DNA of 64,000 nucleotides from Tildeniella torsiva UHER 1998/13D (GTDB lineage: Bacteria; Cyanobacteriota; Cyanobacteriia; Phormidesmidales; Phormidesmidaceae), in contig JAHHIH010000024.1 of the NCBI GenBank assembly GCA_019358835.1, positions 36,162 to 100,161 on the forward strand. The letters are read 5' to 3'. The translations under genes and the position numbers were made by a program. The notes beneath the pieces were generated by a model. The model saw nothing but the letters and a program-made list of their open reading frames with translations, ran no database searches and had not been told where the DNA came from. Positions 36,315-45,511 of the stretch are shown here, piece after piece. Each line of letters starts with the position of its first letter. The first letter of the stretch is position 1.

Positions 36315-36516
36315 TGAGAATTTTAGATTTTGGACATTAGCTGCCAAAGGCTCAGACCCCGGCCCTGTGATGTAGGCAGGGTTCAAGCCAAAATCCAAAA
36401 TCGCCAACCCAAAATCGTCATGGTTCGGCCCTCGCCCAGTTGCCGGGCGGCTATCCGCCACGGAGCAACCAGGGGGTTCCGTGGCACCATAAAGCCATCG
36501 CATTCAACCTTGGCCT

Positions 36517-36807
36517 ATGAGTTCCCCAGTTCAGTCTTTCTACACCTGGTACAAAACCACTCTCGAAAATCCTAAATATCGCTGGATTATGGTGGGCGCA
36601 ACCCTGCTGTACCTGCTCAGCCCCATCGATATTCTCCCCGACTTCATCCCCGTGTTGGGTGTGGTTGACGACGCTGTGGTGGCCTCTATGTTTATCGGGG
36701 CGCTGTCGCAGATTGTGCTGGCTGGGTTGACCAATAGACGGCAGTCGGGACTGCGGGCCGACACGCCCGACGCGGCCCACACCACGGTAGATGTCAACTT
36801 TGACTAG
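36517..36807 (+). CDS. DUF1232 (YkvA-like) small membrane protein
   Basis: A 96-residue protein with the DUF1232 core YLLSPIDILPDFIPVLGVVDDAVVASMFIGAL, two hydrophobic helices around the SPIDxxPD turn, and a polar C-terminus. It probably sits in a membrane. Family function is unknown. It is a short stand-alone gene upstream of ftsH, with 148 bases in between. Confidence 0.85.
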   Translation: MSSPVQSFYTWYKTTLENPKYRWIMVGATLLYLLSPIDILPDFIPVLGVVDDAVVASMFIGALSQIVLAGLTNRRQSGLRADTPDAAHTTVDVNFD

Positions 36808-36836
36808 CCCGCGATCGCAGTTCTTCAAATTCCCCA

Positions 36837-36865
36837 GTAGGGGCGTTGTACGGCAACGTCCCTAC
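36837..36865. repeat. GTAGGGGC palindrome
   Basis: GTAGGGGCGTTG / CGGCAACGTCCCTAC, a GTAGGG...CCCTAC type dispersed hairpin of the kind common in cyanobacteria, between the DUF1232 and ftsH genes. Confidence 0.6.
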
Positions 36866-36955
36866 AGTTATCTCTGAGCCTGGGCGATGGTCAAAGACCG
36901 GCCTTGAGAGCCAACGCCCCACCAAAACCCCCAATCCAAAATCCAAAATTTAAGT

Positions 36956-38824
36956 ATGCCTGTTAACAAAGACCCTCAGCCGTCGCGATCGCGCCAAATC
37001 GCCAACATCGTTCTCTGGGCGGCCACCGGCCTGCTGCTGCTCAACATTGTGTTTTCAGGATTCTTTGGCAGCCAGACGGCCCGCGAACCCTACAGCATGT
37101 TCATCCACCGCATTCAAGAGCAGGAGGTGGTGCGGGCCTCGGTGGGCCAAAACGAAATTCGCTACCAGGTCAAAGACACCACCACGGGCGAACCGGGCGA
37201 TGTGTACAGCACCACCCCCATCTTCGACCTGCAACTGCCCCAGCTGCTCGAAGACAACGGCGTTGAGTTTGCTGCCGTGCCGCCGCCCAAGGGCCAGTGG
37301 TTTGGCAGTCTGCTGAGCTGGGTGATTCCGCCGCTGATTTTTATCGGCGTGTGGCGGTTCTTTATTGCCCGTGGTGGCGGTGGCCCTCAAGGGGCGCTCT
37401 CCATTGGCAAAAGCAAGGCCAAGGTCTATGTGGATGGCGATGCGGGCAAGATTACCTTTGACGATGTCGCCGGGGTCGAAGAGGCCAAGACCGAGCTGGT
37501 GGAAGTCGTCGATTTTCTCAAAACCCCCAAGCGCTTTACCGACCTGGGGGCCAAAATTCCCAAGGGCGTGCTCCTCGTCGGGCCGCCGGGAACAGGTAAG
37601 ACCCTGATGGCCAAGGCCGTCGCTGGTGAGGCAGGCGTGCCCTTCTTCAGCATTTCGGGCTCTGAGTTTGTAGAACTGTTCGTTGGCGTTGGGTCTTCCC
37701 GCGTGCGCGACCTGTTCGATCAGGCCAAGAAACAGTCGCCCTGCATTATTTTCATTGACGAGCTGGATGCGATCGGCAAATCGCGCTCCTCTAACGGCAT
37801 GTACGGCGGCAATGACGAGCGCGAGCAAACCCTCAACCAGCTGCTCACTGAAATGGACGGCTTCGACGCAGGTGCTACCACTGTGATTGTGCTGGCCGCC
37901 ACCAACCGGCCCGAAACCCTCGACCCCGCTCTGCTGCGCCCCGGTCGCTTCGATCGCCAAGTCCTTGTCGATCGCCCCGACCTCAAGGGCCGCGAAGCCA
38001 TCCTCAAAATCCACGCCAAGGATGTGAAGCTGGCCGAAACCGTCGATCTTAGGACCACGGCCACCCGTACCCCAGGGTTTGCCGGGGCCGACCTGGCCAA
38101 CCTGGTGAACGAGGCTGCCCTGCTGGCTGCCCGCCGCAACAGCACCATTGTTGAGCAAGAAGACTTCAGCGAGGCGATCGAGCGGGTGGTCGCCGGTCTA
38201 GAGAAAAAGAGCCGCGTGCTCAATGAAAAGGAGAAGAAAATCGTCGCCTACCACGAAGTCGGCCACGCCCTGGTTGGGGCCATGATGCCCGGCACCGACG
38301 AGGTCGAAAAAATCTCCATCGTGCCGCGCGGCATGGCCGCCCTGGGCTACACCCTGCAATTGCCCACCGAAGACCGCTTTCTGCGGGATGAGGCCGAGCT
38401 AAAGGGGCAAATTGCTACCCTGCTGGGCGGGCGATCGGCGGAAGAGATCATCTTCGGTAGCATCACCACCGGAGCCTCCAACGACCTCCAGAGGGCTACC
38501 GACCTAGCCGAGCAGATGGTCACCACCTACGGCATGAGCCAGGTGCTCGGCCCCCTCGCCTACGATCGCGCCCAGCGTAACGCCTTCCTCGACGGCGGCA
38601 TGCCCAATGCCCGCCGCCCGATCAGCGAAGAGACGGCTAAGGCGATCGACGAAGAGGTAAAATCCCTGGTCGAAGAAGGCCATCAGCGCGCCCTGAGCAT
38701 TCTCAAGCAAAATCGAGAACTGCTGGAAACCCTCGCCCAGCAGCTGCTAGAGGCCGAGGTAATCGAAGGTCCACCCCTGCGCGAACAGCTCAAGCAGGTA
38801 CAGGAACCCCAGGCGATCGGGTAG
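36956..38824 (+). CDS. ftsH: ATP-dependent zinc metalloprotease FtsH
   Basis: A 622-residue membrane AAA+ protease. Two N-terminal membrane segments (about residues 17-37 and 121-140) bracket the periplasmic/lumenal loop. The AAA module has Walker A GPPGTGKT, Walker [10 protein letters not shown] and the second region of homology [19 protein letters not shown]; the zinc site HEVGH follows in the protease domain, and the end is a helical zone with [16 protein letters not shown]. The wording [12 protein letters not shown] resembles cyanobacterial FtsH1/FtsH4-type proteins more than the photosystem II repair pair FtsH2/FtsH3; this sub-assignment is from memory. A good terminator follows. Confidence 0.97.
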   Translation: MPVNKDPQPSRSRQIANIVLWAATGLLLLNIVFSGFFGSQTAREPYSMFIHRIQEQEVVRASVGQNEIRYQVKDTTTGEPGDVYSTTPIFDLQLPQLLEDNGVEFAAVPPPKGQWFGSLLSWVIPPLIFIGVWRFFIARGGGGPQGALSIGKSKAKVYVDGDAGKITFDDVAGVEEAKTELVEVVDFLKTPKRFTDLGAKIPKGVLLVGPPGTGKTLMAKAVAGEAGVPFFSISGSEFVELFVGVGSSRVRDLFDQAKKQSPCIIFIDELDAIGKSRSSNGMYGGNDEREQTLNQLLTEMDGFDAGATTVIVLAATNRPETLDPALLRPGRFDRQVLVDRPDLKGREAILKIHAKDVKLAETVDLRTTATRTPGFAGADLANLVNEAALLAARRNSTIVEQEDFSEAIERVVAGLEKKSRVLNEKEKKIVAYHEVGHALVGAMMPGTDEVEKISIVPRGMAALGYTLQLPTEDRFLRDEAELKGQIATLLGGRSAEEIIFGSITTGASNDLQRATDLAEQMVTTYGMSQVLGPLAYDRAQRNAFLDGGMPNARRPISEETAKAIDEEVKSLVEEGHQRALSILKQNRELLETLAQQLLEAEVIEGPPLREQLKQVQEPQAIG

Positions 38825-38833
38825 CGCCATCCG

Positions 38834-38878
38834 ACACCCCAGAGAATCCGAAGGTATGGATTCCCTGGGGTGTTTTTT
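38834..38878 (+). terminator. ftsH rho-independent terminator
   Basis: Arms ACACCCCAGAGAATCC and GGATTCCCTGGGGTGT with an 8-nt loop (one A-C mismatch), followed by six T. It starts 9 bases past the ftsH stop. Confidence 0.92.
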
Positions 38879-38970
38879 CATGAATAAAACTGGCCTAGGG
38901 AATTGCCGTGACCCATCATCCCCTCTGCTACAGTATTAGTCGCCTCAATCCTTAATCTCCTTGAAGACCT

Positions 38971-40023
38971 GTGGTTGCCGTTAACGACATCTACCTGCTG
39001 CGCAACATCTGGTACCACGCTATGCCCAGCCGCGAGCTGAAGGCGGGCAAGATGGTAGCTAAAACCCTGCTCAATGAGCCAATTCTGTTTGGCCGCACCA
39101 GTCAGGGCAAAGCCTTTGCCATTCGAGATATTTGCCCTCACCGTGCGGTGCCCCTTAGCTGTGGCCGTTTCGACGGCACCGAGGTCGAGTGCTGCTACCA
39201 CGGTTGGCGCTTCAACGAAAATGGTCAATGCACCGAAATTCCGTCGCTGATGCCCGATCAGCAGATGGATCTGAGCCGGTTTGACGTCAACAGCTACGAG
39301 GTTAAAGAAGTCCAGGGCAACGTTTGGGTCTATATGAGCGATCGCGCCAGCCCCCAGCCCCCCCGCTTCGATGTGCCCCGTGTGCCGGGTTTTAGCGACG
39401 ATGTGCGACCTCAGGTCACCTACACCATGCGCTTCCCCTGCTACATTGACCACGCCGTGGTGGGGCTAATGGATCCGGCTCACTCGCCTTTTGTGCATCG
39501 CTCCTGGTGGTGGCGCGGTGCTACTCTCAGCGACGAAATCAAGTGGTTTGACCCCTCTCCCTACGGGTTCACCATGCGCAAGCACCGCATGGGCGAAAAT
39601 ATGGGCTACGGCTACTGGCTGATTGGCGGCGTGCCCGACAACGAAATTATCTTTTATCTGCCCGGCGTGCGCACCGAAGAAACCACCACCTCAAAGCACC
39701 GGGTGGTCAACTTAACCACCGTCACCCCCCTCACCAACGACCAAACCGATGTCACCTTTGAGCTGTACTGGGATCTGCCCTGGGGCAACCTGCTCAAGCC
39801 AATTTTGCCGATGATGATTCGCTCATTTTTGGGCCAAGACCGCGACGTGGTAATCAAACAGCAGGAAGGGCTCAAGCACGAGTCAGTGCTGCGGCTGATC
39901 AAAGACTCTGACACCCTGGCTCGGTGGTACTACCAGCTCAAAAAGGAGTACCAGCGATCGCAGACGGAAGACCGCGAGTTTGCCACCCCCGTCAAAACCC
40001 AGCTGCTCAAGTGGCGGGCCTAG
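38971..40023 (+). CDS. Rieske non-haem iron oxygenase, PaO/Lls1-like
   Basis: A 350-residue aromatic-ring-hydroxylating-type oxygenase. The N-terminal Rieske domain has ligands C55, H57, C74 and H77 (CPHRAVPLSCG and CCYHGW), and the mononuclear iron site is D168/H171/H176 (MDPAHSPFVHR). It resembles the pheophorbide a oxygenase/Lls1 family of cyanobacteria and plants, which includes chlorophyll breakdown and translocon enzymes; the substrate here is not known. The start is GTG at 38971 (VAVNDIYLLRNIWYHA), about 92 nt after the ftsH terminator, so it is an independent transcript. Confidence 0.88.
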   Translation: MVAVNDIYLLRNIWYHAMPSRELKAGKMVAKTLLNEPILFGRTSQGKAFAIRDICPHRAVPLSCGRFDGTEVECCYHGWRFNENGQCTEIPSLMPDQQMDLSRFDVNSYEVKEVQGNVWVYMSDRASPQPPRFDVPRVPGFSDDVRPQVTYTMRFPCYIDHAVVGLMDPAHSPFVHRSWWWRGATLSDEIKWFDPSPYGFTMRKHRMGENMGYGYWLIGGVPDNEIIFYLPGVRTEETTTSKHRVVNLTTVTPLTNDQTDVTFELYWDLPWGNLLKPILPMMIRSFLGQDRDVVIKQQEGLKHESVLRLIKDSDTLARWYYQLKKEYQRSQTEDREFATPVKTQLLKWRA

Positions 40024-40079
40024 AGTCGGTGAGACATTCCGTTGGAGCCCTGTTCCCCCGATACTACTGAATCGCGTCT

Positions 40080-41138
40080 CTAGGGTAGGGTGGCGACAAC
40101 GTCAGACCGCCAATCCTGGGGAACCCCTGGTGCTAGAATCGTCGCCTGATAGGGAATTACTCCGACGCGATCGCCCCCTAGGCACTGAGCCGCAGCGTAG
40201 GACAGATCGAGGGAGCGATCGCCGATGTACGGGCCGCGATCGTTGATGCGGACGACCACGCTCTTGCCGTTGAGCTGGTTGCGCACCTTGAGGTAAGTGC
40301 CAAAGGGCAACGTCTTGTGAGCCGCCGTCAGGTCGTTTTGGTTAAAGGTTTCACCGGTAGCCGTCTGCCGCCCGTGAAAGTAAGGGCCATACCAGGACGC
40401 TGTGCCGTTGAACGTCTGGTGGGTTTCGCCGAGACCGTGGGCTACCATCTGCACCTGACTGGGCTCTAGGGGAGAGCCTCCGAAGGCCAAGCGGATATTA
40501 TTCACCCATGCGATCGCCTGGAGGGCTGTTTCGCTGCGGGATGTCTTAGCTGGGCCAATTGGGGCTGACGTAGCTTCGGGCATGACAAATACAGTCTTGC
40601 CATCGACCTGCGCGGCGGCCAGAGCCTGGCTTAATTTTGGGGTAAGCCCGTTGGGGTTGGCCTCCAGTTCAGGCACCGCCTGCCGGATTTGGCGAGCAAC
40701 CTGATCCGCCGCCGGACGGGACGGCACCTGCCCAATCGCTACATTCTTGACCCGAATGGTGAACCCTTGGGCTGGGTCGCTGGCGTTTGCCGAAGCCAGC
40801 CTGCCACAGGCCGCAGAGGTAGGGTTTACCTGGGTTACGCCGCTGCCCATGTGGGCGTTCGCTCCCTGGCCAACTACAGCCACGGCGGCAGTAGCATGCC
40901 AGATATGCCAATCTACCGCCGCCGCCTGCGGCCAGCCCAGCTGGGGAAACAACTGAAGGGGCTTGTAGATGGTGGTTTGCAGATGCAATGGAGAATAAGG
41001 TGAGGCGCTTAGATCTACCGTAGCCGAGCGCTGCAGAGCAGTGGCTGCATAGGGGCTAGCCCTTTGCAACGCTATAGGGGCGGGTGAATTGAGATAGTGC
41101 GGTAGAAATGCAGCCCAGAAAAGTCCAAATAACGTCAT
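40080..41138 (-). CDS. RlpA-like septal ring lytic transglycosylase
   Basis: A 352-residue protein with an N-terminal hydrophobic start that can act as a signal sequence (LFGLFWAAFLPHYLNS). A low-complexity region of about 210 residues precedes the C-terminal double-psi beta-barrel (about 250-340) with GTASWYGPYFHGRQTATGETFN, KTLPFGTYLKVRN, the acidic motif INDRGPYIGDRSLDLS, and GVIPYQATIL, all RlpA hallmarks. RlpA cleaves denuded glycan at the division septum. No SPOR domain is seen. It is transcribed alone and converges with the Rieske gene. Confidence 0.85.
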   Translation of the reverse strand: MTLFGLFWAAFLPHYLNSPAPIALQRASPYAATALQRSATVDLSASPYSPLHLQTTIYKPLQLFPQLGWPQAAAVDWHIWHATAAVAVVGQGANAHMGSGVTQVNPTSAACGRLASANASDPAQGFTIRVKNVAIGQVPSRPAADQVARQIRQAVPELEANPNGLTPKLSQALAAAQVDGKTVFVMPEATSAPIGPAKTSRSETALQAIAWVNNIRLAFGGSPLEPSQVQMVAHGLGETHQTFNGTASWYGPYFHGRQTATGETFNQNDLTAAHKTLPFGTYLKVRNQLNGKSVVVRINDRGPYIGDRSLDLSYAAAQCLGGDRVGVIPYQATILAPGVPQDWRSDVVATLP

Positions 41139-41363
41139 TTATGCGTGTGCAGAAAGCAACACCCCTGGCCCCGCACAACCGCACCCTAGGGTGAAGTCAG
41201 CCGCAAGCTTGGGCCATGGGCAAAGTAAAAGAGCTGCTCTAGCTGCCGCACTTGCTCAGCAACCAGGGCAAAAAGCTGATTTTTAGGCCTATTCGCAGGA
41301 TTGCGATTAGTTTTTTAGCCTATCACTTAAAATTTGTATCTGCAATCACACTTTAGTGATGGG

Positions 41364-41505
41364 CAGGGCAAACGCATACTAATTCAGGGCCAACGAAGGA
41401 ATCAGGAGTTCAACGATCAGCAGCCTGTAAAATGCCGATATTTTCGCAATAAGGTACTCCAAAGCGGGTCTTACTGCGAGAATATCGGAGTATGCGTTTG
41501 CCCTG
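41364..41505. mobile_element. MITE with perfect 17-bp TIRs and 10-bp target duplication
   Basis: The ends are CAGGGCAAACGCATACT (41364-41380) and its exact complement (41489-41505). The element is flanked by TAGTGATGGG on both sides (41354-41363 and 41506-41515). Inside the right half is a second hairpin, CCGATATTTTCGCA with TGCGAGAATATCGG (one mismatch). There is no coding capacity. A CAGGG-type end with an 8-10 bp duplication is like the ISAs1 family, but that family call is tentative. Confidence 0.85.
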
Positions 41506-41663
41506 TAGTGATGGGCTTTAGGCTATGTCGAAGTGTGTCTATGGGTAGTAGGTAATCTCTGACTGTAGGCAGAGGCATCAACTAACCCCTTAGAGATCTG
41601 AATGTACGACTGACTCTGGGGATAGATTCAACCCAGAGAGATCGGCCTAACGCAGAAGAATGA

Positions 41664-41689
41664 TCTGGGGGTGCGATCGCACCCCCAGA
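41664..41689. repeat. 26-bp perfect palindrome centred on HIP1
   Basis: TCTGGGGGTGCGA and its exact complement meet at a GCGATCGC centre. Zero mismatches over 26 bases and no loop, so as RNA it would form a hairpin with a minimal turn. Confidence 0.7.
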
Positions 41690-41750
41690 CTACCTAAAGG
41701 ACGCTTGGGGTTGCTGAGCACAGGTATAAATCAAAAATCCAACACCTCTC

Positions 41751-41778
41751 GTAGGGGGAAACAGCCGTTTCCCCCTAC
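41751..41778. repeat. GTAGGGGGAAAC hairpin repeat
   Basis: GTAGGGGGAAAC-AGCC-GTTTCCCCCTAC, perfect 12-bp arms. One of the GTAGGGG...CCCCTAC family also seen at 36837-36865 and 46917-46946. Confidence 0.65.
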
Positions 41779-42255
41779 CCAAATTCATGCCTCAATTCAG
41801 TAACGCCGGAAGTTTTTGTCTAAAGCCAGCTTTGCAGTCTCCCAAAGTAGCAGCCCCATCTAAATGACGCCAACAGAGGGAGTCAGACGGGGCTGGAGAC
41901 GCAGTTAGGAGGTATCTTGCGTCCAGCATATCTGCGGAATCGCCCGGTGAGGCCTTCCCTTAACAAGTTTTTAAGGCTCGGGCTGGAGTGGTTCCCAGGG
42001 GGATTGCTTCGCGAGTTGCCAGGGCTACTGGCGTGACAGACCGCCAACTGCCAGTTTGACGACTGTCCCAGGGACGGTTGACTGAGCTTTATCCCTCCAT
42101 AAAGCTTCGGTAAAAGGCTGGGGTCTAGGTATCGAATATAACCTCGGGTGTGAAGAATCACACTATGCCTCCTAGAGCGTAGATAGCCCGTCAAGGCGAG
42201 CTTTTACCAATGGGCGGGCAGGAGTTCTGTTACCATCCTAGGTTCTGTTTCAGCT

Positions 42256-42462
42256 ATGAAGGCAACCCTGATTCGAGTCTTTATTTGGCCCAGCGGTGCC
42301 GCAATACTGGTGGGATTGAGTGTGTTAAGTTTGCTACTGCTTCACTGGCCCCATGCTGAGGCTGAACAACAGGCCAGCGGCAACCGAGACGAGTTTCCCG
42401 GTCAGCGGCGGGGGGGCGGCACCCACTGGGTTAACGACCGACACAGTGACACTATGGCTTAA
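42256..42462 (+). CDS. Possible small secreted or membrane protein (uncertain, perhaps frameshifted)
   Basis: A 68-codon frame whose first 30 residues are a convincing hydrophobic signal segment (VFIWPSGAAILVGLSVLSLLLL). After it the residues become a low-quality Arg/Gly-rich string, while another frame overlapping it (42353-42535) reads TTDTVTLWLKDCGSAGPTAL, which looks more protein-like. A single frameshift around 42360 would join the two into one small exported protein of about 90 residues lying just upstream of the CHASE2 gene, where FecR-type partners often sit. The evidence is weak. Confidence 0.3.
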   Translation: MKATLIRVFIWPSGAAILVGLSVLSLLLLHWPHAEAEQQASGNRDEFPGQRRGGGTHWVNDRHSDTMA

Positions 42463-42622
42463 AGACTGTGGCTCGGCAGGCCCAACGGCTCTGGGGGTAG
42501 CGGAGGCAATCTGGTCGGTAAAGACTTCCGGATAGCGCCGATTATTCCCTGTATATCTCTGCATTCAGGGAATTATGAGTCAATGCCTGCCATTGCCACT
42601 TCTACCGTTGTCGGTCTAATCC

Positions 42623-45181
42623 ATGGTGCATTCTCGGGTCTGGCCGTTTAGGCAACAGCTTCAACGCTGGGCCTTGCGGCTTTCTAAACCGATTAATTTT
42701 GGCAGTCGAGCCGTGCTGGTTTCTAGCCTGCTCGCCCTGACGCTGGTGTCTGCGGGCAAGCGACTACAGCTCTTCGAAGCCCTGGAAACCTCTAGCTTTG
42801 ACCTGCTGACTCGGCTACTGATTCAGCAGGCTCCTGACCCGCGGCTGCTGATCGTGGAAGTGACCGAGGCCGATTTAGAAGCCTATGGCTGGCCCCTGTC
42901 TGACCAGGTGGTAGCCAATGTTATTGCCGAGTTGCAGCGCCACGATCCGGCGGTGGTAGGGCTCGATCTGTACCGCAATACCCCCCAGGATATGCCTGGC
43001 CAAGCAGCCTTGGCCCAGGCCTTTGCCGATTCTTCAAAGGTGATTGGCATTTTTAATGTGGGTAAGCAGGGCACTGGCATTGAGGTGCCCGCTCCCGCCA
43101 CTTGGCCCGCCGATCAGGTGGGGTTTAACGACTTTGCCATTGACCCGGATGGGGTGCTGCGCCGCAACCTGCTGTACGTATCCACCCCCGACAATCCTGC
43201 CTACTCGTTTCCGCTGCGGGTGGTACTGGCCTACCACGCCGATTTAGAATTTCAAGCCGATCGAGGCCACGATCTGCTGCGCATTGGGGAGGCGGAGTTC
43301 CCAGCCCTGCTGGCCAGGGATGGCGGCTACGCCAATGTCGATAACCGGGGCTATCAGGTGCTGATGAAGTATCGCACCCCCTACGAGCCGGCCCCCACCC
43401 TCACCATTACCCAGGTTTTGGCCGGAGCGGTGCCCCCCGACTGGGTGCGGGGCAAGATTGTGCTGATTGGCTCTACCGCCTCCAGCCTCAAGGATGAGTT
43501 TTTTACCCCCTTTAGCCATGAGCACTCGGCCCGGTTTGTGATGGCCGGGGTTGAGGTACATGCCCAGAGCATTAGCCAGCTGCTCGATGCGATCGCAGGC
43601 ACCCCAGCCCTCTATCGCTTTTTGCCCCAGTGGGGCGAGTTTCTCTGGCTGCTGGGCTGGACTTTGGTGGCTGGGATAGTGGGCTGGCGGGTGCGTCGTC
43701 CGAGCCTGCTGCTGTTGGTCAGCGGGGCCACGGTCTTGGGCATTTGGGGCCTGAGCGCTCTGGCTCTGGCCAACCTGCTGTGGGTACCGACGGTCGAACC
43801 CGTGACGGCCTTTTTGCTGGCCCTGGGGCTAGTGCTCACTCAAAAGGTGCTCTACCGCAGCAGCTACGACCAGCTCACCCTGCTGCCGGGGCGCGATATG
43901 TTTTTGCTGCAAGTGCAGCGGGCATTGAGCCAAAAACCCGCCACAGCGGTGACGGTGGTGTTTCTCGACATCGATCGCTTTAAGCTGATCAACCAGTCCT
44001 TTGGGCACATTGTGGGCGATCGCGTGCTGCAAACCCTGGCTCAGCGGCTGCGAGAGTTTTTGCCAACCTCGGCTCAGCTGTCGCGGGTGGGGGGCGACGA
44101 GTTTGCCTTTTTGCTGCCGGTGCACGACCAGCCCACCGTAGACCAGTGGCTCAACCGACTGCAAACCGAGCTGTCAGAGCCTTTTTCAATCGCGCGGCGG
44201 CGGCTCTCGGTGACCAGCTCCATGGGGGTAGCCATGGCCAACAGCGAGCATCCCCCCACGCCCGAAGACCTGCTGCGCGACGCCCACACCGCCATGTACC
44301 GGGCCAAGGCGCTAAATGAGTATCGCTACGAAGTGTTTGCCAGCACCATGCACGAAGAGGCCGTGCGCCGACTGGAGCTCGAAAGCCACCTGCTCAGCGC
44401 CTTTGAAAACAACGAGTTTTTGCTCCACTATCAGCCGATTGTCTGTTTGCAAAGCGGTCGCATTGCCGGGTTTGAGGCGCTGGTGCGGTGGTACCGCCCC
44501 GAGGAGGGGTTTGTGTCGCCGGGGCAGTTTATTCAGGTCACCGAAGAAACTGGGCTGATTGTGCACCTGGGCCAGTGGATTTTTCGGGCCGCCTGCACTC
44601 AGCTCAAAGCTTGGCAGCAGCAGTTCCCCGACCATCCCCTTACCATGAGTATTAATCTGTCGCGGCGGCAGCTGCACCAGGTAGATCTGGTAGATCAGTT
44701 TGGGGCCTGCCTGCGCGAGCTAAATCTGGCTGGCAGTCCAGTGCAGCTCGAAATTACAGAAAGTATGATCATGCGAGATGTGGATGCCGCCACCGACCTC
44801 ATGCACCGGCTGAAGCAGCTGGGGCTAAAGCTGGCTATCGACGACTTCGGCACCGGCTATTCGTCGCTCAGCTACCTGCACCGTTTCCCTACCGATACCC
44901 TAAAAATTGATCAATCTTTTGTCGGTCGGATGGATCAAAGCGGCGACGATCGCGAAATTGTACACACCATTATCGCCCTGGGCCAAAAGCTGAATATGGA
45001 TCTGGTGGCCGAGGGCATTGAAACCGAAACCCAGCTCAACCGGCTGCGGGCCATGGGCTGTCGGCGCGGCCAGGGCTACCTATTTTCTCAGCCCCTGGGC
45101 CGCGAGGCCGCCACCGCGCTCTTGGCCAACCCCTGGCCCTGGCTCAGAACAGGTCTCCCCGACGAGGCCCAAAAGGCTTGA
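42623..45181 (+). CDS. CHASE2-GGDEF-EAL membrane signalling protein
   Basis: An 852-residue protein. Signal/anchor near residues 30-45, extracytoplasmic CHASE2 domain (about 50-300; LLIVEVTEADLEAYGWPLSDQ, then GKIVLIGSTASSLKDEF), then three hydrophobic helices (about 325-415). The GGDEF domain is canonical (SRVGGDEFAFL, with the I-site region LRDAHTAMYRAK) and the EAL domain starts with FEALVRWYRP and has DDFGTGYSSLSY. It differs from the 25463 protein in having no PAS domain, and the fecR-type partner is missing next to it. It probably adjusts c-di-GMP in response to an envelope signal. Confidence 0.92.
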   Translation: MVHSRVWPFRQQLQRWALRLSKPINFGSRAVLVSSLLALTLVSAGKRLQLFEALETSSFDLLTRLLIQQAPDPRLLIVEVTEADLEAYGWPLSDQVVANVIAELQRHDPAVVGLDLYRNTPQDMPGQAALAQAFADSSKVIGIFNVGKQGTGIEVPAPATWPADQVGFNDFAIDPDGVLRRNLLYVSTPDNPAYSFPLRVVLAYHADLEFQADRGHDLLRIGEAEFPALLARDGGYANVDNRGYQVLMKYRTPYEPAPTLTITQVLAGAVPPDWVRGKIVLIGSTASSLKDEFFTPFSHEHSARFVMAGVEVHAQSISQLLDAIAGTPALYRFLPQWGEFLWLLGWTLVAGIVGWRVRRPSLLLLVSGATVLGIWGLSALALANLLWVPTVEPVTAFLLALGLVLTQKVLYRSSYDQLTLLPGRDMFLLQVQRALSQKPATAVTVVFLDIDRFKLINQSFGHIVGDRVLQTLAQRLREFLPTSAQLSRVGGDEFAFLLPVHDQPTVDQWLNRLQTELSEPFSIARRRLSVTSSMGVAMANSEHPPTPEDLLRDAHTAMYRAKALNEYRYEVFASTMHEEAVRRLELESHLLSAFENNEFLLHYQPIVCLQSGRIAGFEALVRWYRPEEGFVSPGQFIQVTEETGLIVHLGQWIFRAACTQLKAWQQQFPDHPLTMSINLSRRQLHQVDLVDQFGACLRELNLAGSPVQLEITESMIMRDVDAATDLMHRLKQLGLKLAIDDFGTGYSSLSYLHRFPTDTLKIDQSFVGRMDQSGDDREIVHTIIALGQKLNMDLVAEGIETETQLNRLRAMGCRRGQGYLFSQPLGREAATALLANPWPWLRTGLPDEAQKA

Positions 45182-45511
45182 AAACAGGCCATGCTTGGTC
45201 ATCGTTACATAACACTATGTTTTGTGCAGAAGTAATAGGATGTTGGGGTAGGCTTTTGTGCTTCAGGGCACAGTTATAGAGAGCCTTAGTTTTAGAGGTT
45301 GGTGGCCAAGCTGCGCTCGTTCTGAGAGCTAATACACTCTATGAGCCAACTAGCCTGGGTTGTCGAGATTTAGACCCAGCTAGACTACCCGCGATTCCTT
45401 GAGGAATTGCTGCGTAAATCGCGGTGATTATGCCGCGGTTGGCGGTAGCCGTGGCAGCAGGAACGACTGGCCTTGACCGCCGACCTCAGTTGACCAACAG
45501 GAGGTCAAATC
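45182..45511 (+). promoter_or_regulatory. Structured leader upstream of the succinic semialdehyde dehydrogenase gene
   Basis: The 330-base upstream region contains two hairpins just before the gene: CCGCGATT (45389-45396) pairing with AATCGCGG (45417-45424), enclosing a smaller ATTCC-TTGA-GGAAT stem, and TGCCGCGG / CCGTGGCA (about 45430-45455). The gene has an unusually good Shine-Dalgarno, AGGAGGTCAAATCATG. This could be a regulated leader, but no known riboswitch was recognised. Confidence 0.45.

Larger units (their letters stand above)
41139..42255. other. Gene-poor 1.1 kb interval
   Basis: Between rlpA and the next small ORF. It holds the MITE at 41364-41505, a 26-bp perfect palindrome with a HIP1 centre (41664-41689), and the palindrome at 41751-41778. 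A 103-codon minus-strand frame (42194-41883) ends in a basic LTGRFRRYAGRKIPP segment and is the only remotely protein-like frame, but I cannot support it as a gene. The stretch 41805-42240 holds several local inverted repeats (for example CAGCCCCATCT with AGACGGGGCTG) and may encode an RNA; no known RNA family was recognised. Confidence 0.4.

Noticed and set aside
37055..38158. 367-codon minus-strand frame opposite ftsH
   Set aside because: It lies entirely antisense to a canonical ftsH; its product is low-complexity Gly/His-rich text with no family resemblance, as expected in GC-rich DNA.
41883..42194. 103-codon minus-strand gene
   Set aside because: No known family, overlaps inverted repeats, and no clear ribosome-binding site. 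It could still be real, so it is mentioned in the interval entry only.
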